A DNA stretch of 18,228 bases from Deltaproteobacteria bacterium (GTDB taxonomy: Bacteria > UBA10199 > SPLOWO2-01-44-7): positions 1 through 18,228 of the forward strand of contig JAUYJH010000102.1 in NCBI GenBank assembly GCA_030688705.1. The letters run 5' to 3'. The notes under the pieces were generated by a model, which saw only the letters and a program-made list of their open reading frames with translations, was not told the DNA's origin and made no database searches. The position numbers were made by a program, and so were the translations under genes. Positions 7,229-14,527 of this stretch are shown here, one piece after another (position 1 is the stretch's first letter; the number at the start of each line of letters is the position of its first letter).

Positions 7229-7918
7229 ATGGAACGTTTGAAATTATCAGCAGAGAGCAGGGCAGAGGCGGGGAAGGGTTTGGCCCAGCTTCGCGCCAAG
7301 GGACAGGTTCCCGGAATTATTTACGGCAAAAAAAGAGAGCCCAAACTGGTGCAGGTTGTGGCCAGGGAGCTGGAGAAGGCCACCATGACCGATGCCGGTT
7401 TCAACGCGATTTTTGAACTCTCTCTGGACGGAAAGGCCGAAGGGCTGGTCCGCATCCGTGACTATCAGGCTCATCCGCTCAAAAGAAATTTTACCCATGT
7501 CGATTTTCAGACGGTCGATTTGAAGGAAAAAATCGAAGTGGAAGTTCCGATCCGTATTGTCGGAAAATCAAAAGGGGTGAAAGAGGGGGGCGTTCTGGAA
7601 CAGCAGAGAAGAACGCTTCATCTGAAATGCCTTGTTTCGCAGATTCCGGAGCATATCGATATTGATGTCTCCAATTTGGATATCGGGCAGGGGATTCATG
7701 CCAACGAGATCGTCCTTTCGGAAGGGGTCGAGTTTCCGCACGACACCAATTTTATCGTCCTCTCGGTAGTGCCGCCGACCAAGGAAGAAGAAGCGGCGCC
7801 GGCCGTTGCGGCGGAAGGCACTGAAGCGGCGCCGGCAGAAGGGGCGCCCGCAGCAGCGGGAGCGGCACCCGCGGCGGAAGGGGCGGCCAAAGAGGGGGCC
7901 AAACCGGAGAAAAAATGA
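7229..7918 (+). CDS. rplY: 50S ribosomal protein bL25 (CTC/TL5 type)
   Basis: 229 residues. It binds 5S rRNA in the large subunit. The N-terminal L25 domain (1-95, with RAKGQVPGIIYGKK and HVDFQTVD) is followed by the TL5-type beta domain (96-185, with IPEHIDIDVSNLDIGQGIH) and an Ala/Glu/Pro-rich tail (about 186-229) that is low complexity and probably disordered. This long form is typical of Deltaproteobacteria. Good GGAG ribosome binding site at 7220-7223. The stop overlaps the pth start (ATGA), so the two are translationally coupled. Confidence 0.96.
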   Translation: MERLKLSAESRAEAGKGLAQLRAKGQVPGIIYGKKREPKLVQVVARELEKATMTDAGFNAIFELSLDGKAEGLVRIRDYQAHPLKRNFTHVDFQTVDLKEKIEVEVPIRIVGKSKGVKEGGVLEQQRRTLHLKCLVSQIPEHIDIDVSNLDIGQGIHANEIVLSEGVEFPHDTNFIVLSVVPPTKEEEAAPAVAAEGTEAAPAEGAPAAAGAAPAAEGAAKEGAKPEKK

Positions 7919-8469
7919 AGCTGATCGTTGGGCTGGGGAATCCCGGCTCCGAGTATGCCGATCATCGGCACAATTTCGGGTTCTGGGTTGCTGATTTTCT
8001 GGCAAAGCAGAACGGCTGGAAGTGGGAAAAATCGCCGTTGGCGCAGGTGGCTTGGGGCGACATTGAAAAAGAGGAATGCTGGCTGGTCAAGCCGCTTACC
8101 TTCATGAATTTGAGCGGCAAAGCGGTGAAAGTTCTTTTAAAAGAAAAGGGAGTGGAGCCAAAAGACCTGATTGTGATTCACGACGATCTGGATCTTTCTT
8201 TGGGCAAGATACGGTGGGCTTTTGGTTCCGGACACGGCGGGCACAACGGGGTCCGTTCCATCGCCGAGCTTTTGGGAACGCTTGATTTTCACCGGGTCCG
8301 AATCGGCATCGGCCGGCCCGGGGGGCATGCCGACGCGGCGGAATATGTCTTGCAACCGTTTAAAGGGGATGAAAAAAAGGCGGCCCATGAAACGGTGGAA
8401 AGGGCGGCCCAATCGATCCCAGACTATTTGAAACACGGTTTGCAGTGGGTGCAGAATCACTATCACTAG
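7915..8469 (+). CDS. pth: Peptidyl-tRNA hydrolase
   Basis: 184 residues. It frees tRNA from peptidyl-tRNAs dropped by ribosomes. The N terminus MKLIVGLGNPGSEYADHRHN carries N9 and catalytic H19; FMNLSG holds N65, IHDDLDL holds D90, and GGHNGVRSI the last Asn of the active site, matching N10, H20, N68, D93 and N114 of the E. coli enzyme. It starts within the rplY stop (ATGA) and is followed 17 bases later by rpsF, in keeping with a translation-related operon. Confidence 0.97.
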   Translation: MKLIVGLGNPGSEYADHRHNFGFWVADFLAKQNGWKWEKSPLAQVAWGDIEKEECWLVKPLTFMNLSGKAVKVLLKEKGVEPKDLIVIHDDLDLSLGKIRWAFGSGHGGHNGVRSIAELLGTLDFHRVRIGIGRPGGHADAAEYVLQPFKGDEKKAAHETVERAAQSIPDYLKHGLQWVQNHYH

Positions 8470-8486
8470 GAAAGGCGGAGAAAAAC

Positions 8487-8849
8487 ATGAAAGAATACGA
8501 AACAATTTTTATCTTGAAGGGGAACACCCCGGAGAGAGACGGCGAAGATTTGAAAGGGCGTCTTTTAAAGCTGATCGCCGCCAACAAGGGAACGGTTCTT
8601 GTGGATCGCTCTTGGGGCAAAAGACAGCTCGCCTACCCGATGGAAAAACAGAGCGATGGGGTTTATATCCAGCTCGATTACGCGGCCGAGGGGGGTGTTG
8701 TATCTGAAATTGAAAAAATCCTCCGTTTTGACGAACGCGTCTTAAGGCAGATGACCGTTATTCTGCAGCAGGATGTCGATATCGCCCAAAGAACGGAAGA
8801 ACTTAACAAAATAAGGCAACAGCAGGAGGCAGCGGCTCAACCCGCCTGA
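8487..8849 (+). CDS. rpsF: 30S ribosomal protein bS6
   Basis: 120 residues starting MKEYETIFILKG, the standard bS6 N terminus. The start at 8487 is chosen because GGCGGAG lies just upstream and the N terminus matches the family; an earlier in-frame ATG at 8445 would lie inside pth. YETIFILKG, RQLAYPMEKQSDGVYIQLDY and RFDERVLRQMTV are conserved strands. bS6 pairs with bS18, encoded next. The tail (QQQEAAAQPA) is low complexity. Confidence 0.96.
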   Translation: MKEYETIFILKGNTPERDGEDLKGRLLKLIAANKGTVLVDRSWGKRQLAYPMEKQSDGVYIQLDYAAEGGVVSEIEKILRFDERVLRQMTVILQQDVDIAQRTEELNKIRQQQEAAAQPA

Positions 8850-8854
8850 TCATC

Positions 8855-9142
8855 ATGGAAAAAAGAAAATTCAAAAAGAAAAAAAGTTTTGGCGACAAGG
8901 GAGAAGAGAGAGGGCTTCCCGTCCGTAAAAAGGCGTGCCGCTTCTGCGTCGACAAGGAACTGCGCATTGACTATAAAGATGCCAAGGCCTTAAGACCCTA
9001 CATCTCCGAAGGAGAAAAAATCACGCCGAGCCGTATTTCAGGGCTCTGCTCTTACCACCAGCGGCGCGTGACAGAGGCGATCAAGCGGGCCCGCATTTTG
9101 GGGATTGTCTCGTTTTCACCCGTGCAAAAAGCGCTTATTTAA
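8855..9142 (+). CDS. rpsR: 30S ribosomal protein bS18 (cysteine-bearing form)
   Basis: 95 residues. The basic N terminus (MEKRKFKKKKSF) is followed by KKACRFC, IDYKDAKALRPYISEGEKITPSRISGLCSYHQRRVTEAIKRAR in meaning, the bS18 core that binds 16S rRNA beside bS6. The CxxC, C and H set (CRFC and GLCSYH) is the zinc-binding-type (C+) variant known in this family. It starts five bases after rpsF stops, with no clear ribosome binding site, so coupling to rpsF is likely. Confidence 0.96.
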   Translation: MEKRKFKKKKSFGDKGEERGLPVRKKACRFCVDKELRIDYKDAKALRPYISEGEKITPSRISGLCSYHQRRVTEAIKRARILGIVSFSPVQKALI

Positions 9143-9149
9143 GGCCCGC

Positions 9150-10121
9150 ATGAACATTTTTCTAAGACAGATCGGCCGTCCGGCGGTGGCGGGCGTTTTT
9201 ACGGCGCTTGTCTATTTCAGCGGTCTGCTTCTTTTTTTGACCCCCTTGCCCCTTTTTTACCTAAGCTGGAACGCCAAAAAGGGAGAGTGGTTTTTCGGCG
9301 TTTTTTTCGCCTTTGCGATCGGCTTTCTCTTTAACTTCGCGGTCCTCCCCGAAAATTTGTCCCTGTCTCCTTCCGAAATTTTTCTGAATTTTTCCTGTTA
9401 TCTTTATTACCTCTGCATGGCGTTTATTTTAAGCCTTGGCGTTTGGAAACGCTGGCGGCTTGAAAAAATGGGGGGGGTTGCCACGCTGATGGTTTCCGCG
9501 CTGACCGTCATGGGCGCCCTGTTGATTCAACGGCTCGGGTTCGCCGATATTCACGGGGTTTTTCAGGGGTTTTTGGCCGAGTCTTCCAAAATGCTGGACC
9601 AGATGGCTCTCTCACAGCCCCAGGACAAACAGGCCGAGATGCTTTTTCTGGCCGCCCAGACCAAAGAGTGGCTGGCCATTTTGCCCAAGCTGTTCCCCTC
9701 CCTTGTTTTTTTGGCCACGTTGCTGACGGCGGTCCTCAATATCGGCATCCCGAGGCTTTTTTACCGCGGCTCCAAGCCGATGAAGTGGGCCGGCGATTTT
9801 AAAAGATTGCAGCTTCCATCGGTCGCTTTGTGGGCCCTTATTACCGGCGGGGTTCTCTATTTTCTGGATACCTATTATTTTCAGACCGATATTTTAAAAA
9901 TCGCCGCGATTAATTTGGCCATTGCGGCCCTCTCGGTCTATTTTTTGCAGGGTTTGAGCATTATGGCCTTTTTTTTGATGCGATATTCCCTCTTGTTTCT
10001 TTTTGGAATCTATGGTCTGTTGATTTTGTTTTTCCAAATGGTGGGTCTGGTCGTGGTGGGGCTTGGGGTGGCGGATACCTGGATTGATTTCAGAAAATTG
10101 CAAAAGAAGGAGACAATATGA
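9150..10121 (+). CDS. DUF2232 (YybS-like) integral membrane protein
   Basis: 323 residues, very hydrophobic, with about eight membrane helices (for example near residues 12-32, 46-64, 75-95, 105-125 and 225-310). The start at 9150 (MNIFLRQIGRP) is preferred over an in-frame ATG at 9105 inside rpsR; AAGG lies nearby. A DUF2232 gene between rpsR and rplI is a regular feature of Deltaproteobacteria and, as YybS, of Firmicutes near rplI/dnaB; no biochemical function is known to me. The stop overlaps the rplI start (ATGA). Family call from synteny and topology, not from a strong motif. Confidence 0.8.
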   Translation: MNIFLRQIGRPAVAGVFTALVYFSGLLLFLTPLPLFYLSWNAKKGEWFFGVFFAFAIGFLFNFAVLPENLSLSPSEIFLNFSCYLYYLCMAFILSLGVWKRWRLEKMGGVATLMVSALTVMGALLIQRLGFADIHGVFQGFLAESSKMLDQMALSQPQDKQAEMLFLAAQTKEWLAILPKLFPSLVFLATLLTAVLNIGIPRLFYRGSKPMKWAGDFKRLQLPSVALWALITGGVLYFLDTYYFQTDILKIAAINLAIAALSVYFLQGLSIMAFFLMRYSLLFLFGIYGLLILFFQMVGLVVVGLGVADTWIDFRKLQKKETI

Positions 10122-10567
10122 ACATCGAAGTGATTCTAAAAGAAGACATCAAAAGCATCGGAAAGGCCGGGGAGGTTGTGAAAGTAAAACCCGGTTTCGC
10201 CCGCAACTATCTTTTTCCGCAGGGGAAGGCCGTTGCCGCCGGAGAGGGGAATCTCAAAGAGCTGGAACACCATAAACGGGCGGTTCAGGCCAGACAATCC
10301 AAACTGAAAAAAGGGGCGGAAGAGTTGGCCGCCAGCCTGGCCGGTCTTTCGATCACCGTCAAGAAAGAGGCGGGTGAGGGAGACAAGCTGTTCGGTTCTG
10401 TGACGACCAAAGACATTGCCGATGCTCTGCGCCGTGAAAAAATCACGGTCGATAAAAGGTCCATCGAACTCAAAGAGCCCATCAAACAGCTTGGTATTTT
10501 TGAAGTACCGGTCCGTTTGCATGCGGAAGTCACGGCCAGTTTGAAAGTTTTGGTCGTTAAGGCGTAG
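10118..10567 (+). CDS. rplI: 50S ribosomal protein bL9
   Basis: 149 residues, normal length. N-domain MNIEVILKEDIKSIGKAGEV with VKVKPGFARNYLFPQGKA, then a long connecting helix (about 42-75) and the C-domain (LFGSVTTKDIADAL, IKQLGIFEVPVRLH). It binds 23S rRNA near the L1 stalk. Strong AAGGAG ribosome binding site at about 10107-10112, and an ATGA overlap with the DUF2232 gene. Confidence 0.97.
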   Translation: MNIEVILKEDIKSIGKAGEVVKVKPGFARNYLFPQGKAVAAGEGNLKELEHHKRAVQARQSKLKKGAEELAASLAGLSITVKKEAGEGDKLFGSVTTKDIADALRREKITVDKRSIELKEPIKQLGIFEVPVRLHAEVTASLKVLVVKA

Positions 10568-10576
10568 CGCGTTGCT

Positions 10577-11968
10577 ATGGCAGATAACCCTGTAAAACTC
10601 CCACCCCAGAATCTGGAGGCCGAACGGGCCGTCTTGGGCGGCATGCTGATCGACAACGACGCCATCAACCGGGTCGTTGAAATCCTGGATGACGCCGATT
10701 TTTACCGCGAATCCCACCGAAAAATCTATCAGGCCATGATGGAGCTTTATCAGGCCAATGAACCTTCCGATCTGGTCACGGTTACCAATATCCTGAAATC
10801 GAAAGGCGATCTGGAAAGGGCGGGCGGGGCCGCTTTCTTGGCGACGCTGGTCGATCAAACGCCGACAGCCGCTCATATCGCGCATTACGCCAAGATCGTC
10901 CGCGAAAAATCAATTCTGCGCCGCCTTATCGACGGGGCGACCGACATTGTCACCAAGGGATATTCGCAGGAGAGAAGCGTTGAGGAATTTCTGGATGAGG
11001 CCGAAAAGATTATCTTTGAAGTGGCATCGACTCGGGTTCAGCAGAGTTTTTTTCCGCTGAAAGACATCGTCAAATCAAGCTTTAAAACCATCGAGCAGTT
11101 GTATGAAAAAAAACAGCTGATTACCGGCGTGCCGAGCGGGTTCAAAGATTTGGACCGCCTCACCTCGGGGCTGCAGCCCTCCGATCTGCTCATTGTCGCG
11201 GGGAGGCCCAGTTCCGGCAAGACCGCCTTTTCGCTCAACATCATGGAGAATGCCGCGTGTGATTCCAAAGTCCCCGCCGCCATTTTTTCGCTGGAAATGT
11301 CGAAAGAACAATTGGTTCAGCGTTTGCTGTGTTCGCGGGCGAAGGTCGATTCCTACAAATTGCGCGGCGGTTTTTTGTCCGAGAACGACTGGCCCAAATT
11401 GACCCGCGCGGCGGGGGCTTTGTCAGAGGCCCCCATTTTTATCGACGATTCGCCGATGCTCACCGTTTTGGAAATGCGGGCCAAGGCGAGGCGCCTTAAA
11501 AAGGAAAAGGGACTGGGGCTTTTGGTGGTCGATTATTTGCAGTTGATCAGGGCCTCCGGCCGTTTTGGAAGCCGTGAACAGGAAATTTCGGATATTTCCA
11601 GAAGCCTAAAAGCGTTGGCCAAAGAACTGCACGTTCCGGTGATCGCCCTCTCCCAGCTTAATCGCGGGCTGGAAAGCCGGCAGGACAAGCGCCCGATGCT
11701 TTCGGATTTGCGTGAGTCAGGCTCAATCGAACAAGATGCGGACGTGGTGATGATGATTTATCGGGATGAAATGTATAATACCGAGAGCCCCGAGGCCGGA
11801 AAGGCCGAAGTGATTATCGGCAAACAGAGAAACGGCCCCACAGGGAAAGTGCAGCTTGCCTTTTTAAATCAATTTACCCGCTTTGAAAATCTGGCCCGCG
11901 CGGCCGATGAATTTTTGCCGACAGCCGAAGGCGACACCGCCGACGGCGACCTCGACACCCCCTTTTAA
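10577..11968 (+). CDS. dnaB: Replicative DNA helicase DnaB
   Basis: 463 residues, full length, no intein. N-terminal DnaB domain (PPQNLEAERAVLGGML, about 8-110), linker helix, and RecA-like ATPase with Walker A GRPSSGKT (209-216), Walker B VVDYLQL (D319), the LSQLNRGLESR motif and LRESGSIEQDAD. It is the hexameric 5'-3' helicase of the replication fork. The acidic tail (EGDTADGDLDTPF) is usual for the family. It starts nine bases after rplI with only a weak AAGGCG upstream. It ends the co-directional housekeeping run; a nested repeat region follows. Confidence 0.97.
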   Translation: MADNPVKLPPQNLEAERAVLGGMLIDNDAINRVVEILDDADFYRESHRKIYQAMMELYQANEPSDLVTVTNILKSKGDLERAGGAAFLATLVDQTPTAAHIAHYAKIVREKSILRRLIDGATDIVTKGYSQERSVEEFLDEAEKIIFEVASTRVQQSFFPLKDIVKSSFKTIEQLYEKKQLITGVPSGFKDLDRLTSGLQPSDLLIVAGRPSSGKTAFSLNIMENAACDSKVPAAIFSLEMSKEQLVQRLLCSRAKVDSYKLRGGFLSENDWPKLTRAAGALSEAPIFIDDSPMLTVLEMRAKARRLKKEKGLGLLVVDYLQLIRASGRFGSREQEISDISRSLKALAKELHVPVIALSQLNRGLESRQDKRPMLSDLRESGSIEQDADVVMMIYRDEMYNTESPEAGKAEVIIGKQRNGPTGKVQLAFLNQFTRFENLARAADEFLPTAEGDTADGDLDTPF

Positions 11969-11969
11969 C

Positions 11970-12254
11970 GGCAAATTCCAAATCCTAAATTCTAAATCCT
12001 AAACAAATCCCAAATTCCAATTTCAAAATTCTAAACGATATTGTTTGAAACATTATAGGGCACCTCTAAAAACTTATGAAAACTGCAATTTGTCATTCTG
12101 AGCGAAGCGAAGAATCCCGATTTTTGGCGTGTTTCCACGGGATCCTTCCCCTTCGACAAGCTCAGGGTCAGGATGACAACAAGGGTTTTTAGAGGTGCCC
12201 TATAATTTGAAAAATTAGAAATTGTTTAGAATTTAGAATTTGTGGTTTGTGGCT
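11970..12254. repeat. AT-rich outer repeat downstream of dnaB (nested repeat region)
   Basis: The left flank (11973-12050) is built from reiterated AAATTCCAAATCC / CTAAATTCTAAA words; the right flank (12207-12254) carries the reverse-complement style words TTAGAAATTGTTTAGAATTTAG. Together they form an imperfect inverted repeat interrupted by the 155-bp element at 12052-12206. No gene is visible in the 286 bases between dnaB and the minus-strand gene ending at 12255. Confidence 0.65.
12052..12206. mobile_element. MITE-like element with perfect 22-bp terminal inverted repeats
   Basis: Bases 12052-12073 (ATTATAGGGCACCTCTAAAA followed by AC) and 12185-12206 are exact reverse complements. The ends GGGCACCTCTAAAAAC look like insertion-sequence termini, flanked by TATA/TA that could be target duplication. 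Inside, 12091-12178 is a copy of the TGTCATTCTGAGCGAAGCG palindromic family. No transposase is encoded. Either a small non-autonomous element or a decayed insertion sequence. Confidence 0.6.
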
Positions 12255-12992
12255 CTAAAAATGAACGCCGGCTGTGAGGTAGGTTTCAAACTGGTTGACC
12301 CAGCCCCCCTTGTAAATCAACGTGTTGGCCCCATTCACATCTTGATGCAGGCTGGTCTGGCGCAAAAATTCCTCCTGCACTTCCACCCCAAAATAGAGAT
12401 ATTTTTTGAATAAAAAACGGACGCCGCCGCCGACGCTGGGGCCGACGCCGAAAGAGGTGAGCCGGTTCTGCGTGGAATTGGCGGCACCGGGCAGTACTGC
12501 CGCCTGAAGCCCAAAACCCGGCTTGATAAAGGGAAGAACGCGCCACTTTTCAAAATCAAGAAGGGGGTCGGCAAGCAGGGTAAAGACAAACCCCAGATTG
12601 GCTCCGGCTATGTATTCCCGCCGCCCTTCATTTTTGTCGGTGGTGAACCGGAGCAATATTTCAGGGGCGATCCAATCATTCAGATTCCAACCAAAAATAA
12701 GGCCGAGCAATAATTCCCAAGGGGCCCCCTCTTCAACGCCGGTCGTTTCATTTTTGTCCCAGTTGAACTCCATCGCCCCCCCCGCCAGCATGATGTAGGG
12801 GCCTTTGTAAAAGCCCTTGCGTGGCAGTTTCGCGAACGCGGACTGTGGACAGAAGAGGGAAGAGAGAAGAAAGACGGAAAACAGAGATACGAAGAACGGA
12901 GAACGGAAAACGGAGAACGGAGAACGGAGATCTGTTTTCTGCGCTCTGTTCTCTGTTCTCTGTTTTTTGTGTCTCTGCTCTCTGTTTTCCAT
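12255..12992 (-). CDS. Probable outer-membrane beta-barrel protein with repeat-derived signal peptide
   Basis: 245 residues from the ATG at 12992 (13013 is an alternative, seven residues earlier). After a hydrophobic stretch ending CPQSAFA (predicted cleavage about residue 54) the mature part reads as alternating strands: YKGPYIMLAGGAMEFNW, WELLLGLIFGWNL, ANLGFVFTLLADP, VLPFIKPGFGLQ, FGVGPSVGGGVRFLF, YLYFGVEVQEEF and a final YLTAGVHF ending in Phe, the classic last-strand signature of outer-membrane barrels. About eight strands, OmpA/OmpW-like in size; specific function unknown. The first 50 or so residues are encoded by a purine/pyrimidine inverted repeat, giving an unusually long charged n-region, so the real start is uncertain. 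Divergent from rph. Confidence 0.7.
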   Translation of the reverse strand: MENREQRHKKQRTENRAQKTDLRSPFSVFRSPFFVSLFSVFLLSSLFCPQSAFAKLPRKGFYKGPYIMLAGGAMEFNWDKNETTGVEEGAPWELLLGLIFGWNLNDWIAPEILLRFTTDKNEGRREYIAGANLGFVFTLLADPLLDFEKWRVLPFIKPGFGLQAAVLPGAANSTQNRLTSFGVGPSVGGGVRFLFKKYLYFGVEVQEEFLRQTSLHQDVNGANTLIYKGGWVNQFETYLTAGVHF

Positions 12993-13010
12993 TTTTTCTT
13001 CTCTTCGGTC
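12849..13010. repeat. Polypurine/polypyrimidine imperfect inverted repeat
   Basis: On the plus strand 12849-12930 is almost all purine (GAACGGAGAACGGAAAACGG type words) and 12931-13010 almost all pyrimidine (CTCTGTTCTCTGTTCTC). The halves are imperfect reverse complements centred on AGATCT (12928-12933). It lies between the divergent beta-barrel gene and rph and is translated as the barrel protein's signal region. It could extrude as a cruciform. Confidence 0.85.
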
Positions 13011-13041
13011 CATAGTCCTGTGTTTAACACGGCAATTTAAA

Positions 13042-13785
13042 ATGACAAGGATTGAGGAGTATGTTAGGCCCCCGCCTATGCCAAAGAAATTTGATGTCTT
13101 AAGACCCGTAAAGATGGATGCCGGCTGGTCGTTATATGCAGAGGGTTCGTGCCTCATCACCATGGGGAACACCAAAGTTTTGTGCACCGCCAGCGTCGAT
13201 GAAAAGGTTCCCGATTTCAAAAAAAAATCGGGCGAAGGCTGGGTGACCGCCGAATACGGTATGCTCCCCCGCTCCACGCACACCCGCATGAACCGTGAAG
13301 CGGCAAAAGGAAAACAGGCGAGCCGTACACAGGAAATCCAGCGGTTGATTGGACGGGCCTTGCGCGGCGTTGTCGATTTTAAAAAATTGGGGGAGCGCTC
13401 CATTCTTATCGACTGTGATGTTTTGCAGGCCGATGGCGGCACGCGAACAGCGGCCATCACCGGCAGTTATGTGGCACTGGCCATGGCTTGTGCATTTTTA
13501 AAACACAAGAAGAAGATCAAATCATGGCCCCTCAAAGATTTTGTGGCGGCGGTCAGTGTCGGCATTGTCAATGGCAAGCCGTGGCTCGATCTCGATTATG
13601 AAAAAGATTCCAAAGCCGATGTCGACATGAATTTGGTGATGACCGGAAAGGGGCATTACATTGAAATTCAGGGGACAGCCGAACATAAACCGTTTGATGA
13701 CAAGCATCTTCAAGCCATGAAAAAGCTCGGCGCCAAGGGGATCCAACAACTGATCGCGATGCAAAAAGACTCCCTCTCCCTATGA
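13042..13785 (+). CDS. rph: Ribonuclease PH
   Basis: 247 residues from the ATG at 13042; ATG 13078 (MPKKFDVLRPVKM) is also possible and neither has a good ribosome binding site. Phosphorolytic 3' exoribonuclease that trims tRNA ends. Conserved text: LRPVKMDAG, YAEGSCLITMGNTKVLCTASV, GWVTAEYGMLPRSTHTRMNRE, KGKQASRTQEIQRLIGRALR, DCDVLQADGGTRTAAITG, and the acidic metal site around DLDYEKDSKADVDMNLV. The usual N-terminal DGR motif is missing: the segment before LRPV is PPPMPKKFD. An upstream extension of the frame reads through the purine-rich repeat and is not real RNase PH sequence. Stop overlaps rdgB (ATGA). Confidence 0.93.
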   Translation: MTRIEEYVRPPPMPKKFDVLRPVKMDAGWSLYAEGSCLITMGNTKVLCTASVDEKVPDFKKKSGEGWVTAEYGMLPRSTHTRMNREAAKGKQASRTQEIQRLIGRALRGVVDFKKLGERSILIDCDVLQADGGTRTAAITGSYVALAMACAFLKHKKKIKSWPLKDFVAAVSVGIVNGKPWLDLDYEKDSKADVDMNLVMTGKGHYIEIQGTAEHKPFDDKHLQAMKKLGAKGIQQLIAMQKDSLSL

Positions 13786-14396
13786 AAATTGTTTTAGCCA
13801 CCGCCAATCGGCATAAAATTGAAGAGATACGTTCCGTCATTCCGGCGGAAGCCGGAATCCAGATTTTGGAACAGCTGGATTCCCGCTTTCGCGGGAATGA
13901 CGTTGCTGAAACCGGTACCACCCTCCTCGAAAACGCCCTCCAAAAAGCAAGGGCCGCGGCAAAGGCTTCGGGCCTTTGGGCCTTGGCCGATGACACCGGT
14001 CTTTTTGTCGATGCCTTGGACGGCAAGCCGGGGGTTTTTTCTGCCAGATACGCGGGAGAAGAGGGGAACGCCGTCAAAAATATCGAAAAATTGTTGCAAG
14101 AATTAAGAGGTGTCCCCTTTGAAAAAAGGGGGGCCCATTTTGAAACCGTGATGGCGCTGGTCCATCCCGATGGCCGCGAAGTAACCGTACAAGGAGAGCT
14201 TGCCGGGATGATTGCGGAGAAATGTTCGGGTGAAAAGGGCTTCGGTTACGATCCCGTTTTTTGGCTTCCAAAACGGGGTGTGACTCTGGCAGAATTGCCG
14301 CTTGAGGAAAAAAATCGGATCAGCCACAGAGGGAAGGCGTTGTTGAAGATGAAAAAAATTATTGAAGAAATTTTGAAAATAGAAAATGAAAAATAG
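13782..14396 (+). CDS. rdgB: XTP/dITP diphosphatase (RdgB/HAM1) carrying an in-frame palindromic repeat
   Basis: 204 residues, normal length. It hydrolyses non-canonical purine triphosphates (dITP, XTP) so they do not enter DNA. Motifs: KIVLATANRHK at the N terminus, ADDTGLFVDALDGKPGVFSARYAG with catalytic-type D70/D71, GEKGFGYDPVFW and the C-terminal SHRGKAL. Residues 18-41 (including VIPAEAGIQILEQLDSRF) are encoded by a 68-bp double palindrome (see its entry), yet the spacing from K12 to the ETG motif is within about three residues of E. coli RdgB, so repeat DNA appears to stand in for native sequence. Translationally coupled to rph. Confidence 0.95.
   Translation: MKIVLATANRHKIEEIRSVIPAEAGIQILEQLDSRFRGNDVAETGTTLLENALQKARAAAKASGLWALADDTGLFVDALDGKPGVFSARYAGEEGNAVKNIEKLLQELRGVPFEKRGAHFETVMALVHPDGREVTVQGELAGMIAEKCSGEKGFGYDPVFWLPKRGVTLAELPLEEKNRISHRGKALLKMKKIIEEILKIENEK
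13835..13902. repeat. 68-bp double palindrome inside rdgB
   Basis: A 28-bp left half (13835-13862, CGTCATTCCGGCGGAAGCC...) and a 28-bp right half (13875-13902, ...TTTCGCGGGAATGACG) are near-perfect reverse complements around a 12-base loop. Each half is itself an 8-bp hairpin (ATTCCGGC-GGAA-GCCGGAAT and ATTCCCGC-TTTC-GCGGGAAT). A single half occurs at 15711-15738 in sodC with two compensating changes. It resembles the widespread class of protein-coding palindromic repeats. Confidence 0.92.
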
Positions 14397-14418
14397 AGGG
14401 CCCGCCTTTGGCGGACTT

Positions 14419-14493
14419 CGGGGTGTAGCTCAGCCTGGCTAGAGCGCTGCGTTTGGGACGCAGAAGCCGCAGGTTCAAATCCTGTCACCCCGA
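14419..14493 (+). tRNA. tRNA-Pro (anticodon TGG)
   Basis: Acceptor arms CGGGGTG (14419-14425) and CACCCCG (14486-14492) pair fully, with discriminator A. The D arm is GCTC/GAGC. The anticodon stem CTGCG/CGCAG closes TTTGGGA, anticodon TGG. The T arm is GCAGG-TTCAAAT-CCTGT. CCA is not encoded. It lies 22 bases after rdgB. Confidence 0.96.
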
Positions 14494-14527
14494 CAATTTT
14501 TCGTTACCTATCTCTCAGGATGGACAT

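Noticed and set aside
10136..10885. Minus-strand frame of 249 codons across rplI and dnaB
   Set aside because: Antisense to two clearly recognised genes, with no motif of its own.
12817..13041. Upstream extension of rph giving a protein with ENREQ/TENRD-type repeats
   Set aside because: This is translation of the purine-rich inverted repeat; RNase PH homology starts only near 13084.
14402..14414. Small hairpin CCGCC-TTT-GGCGG between rdgB and tRNA-Pro
   Set aside because: Only five base pairs with no T-run; not enough to call a terminator.
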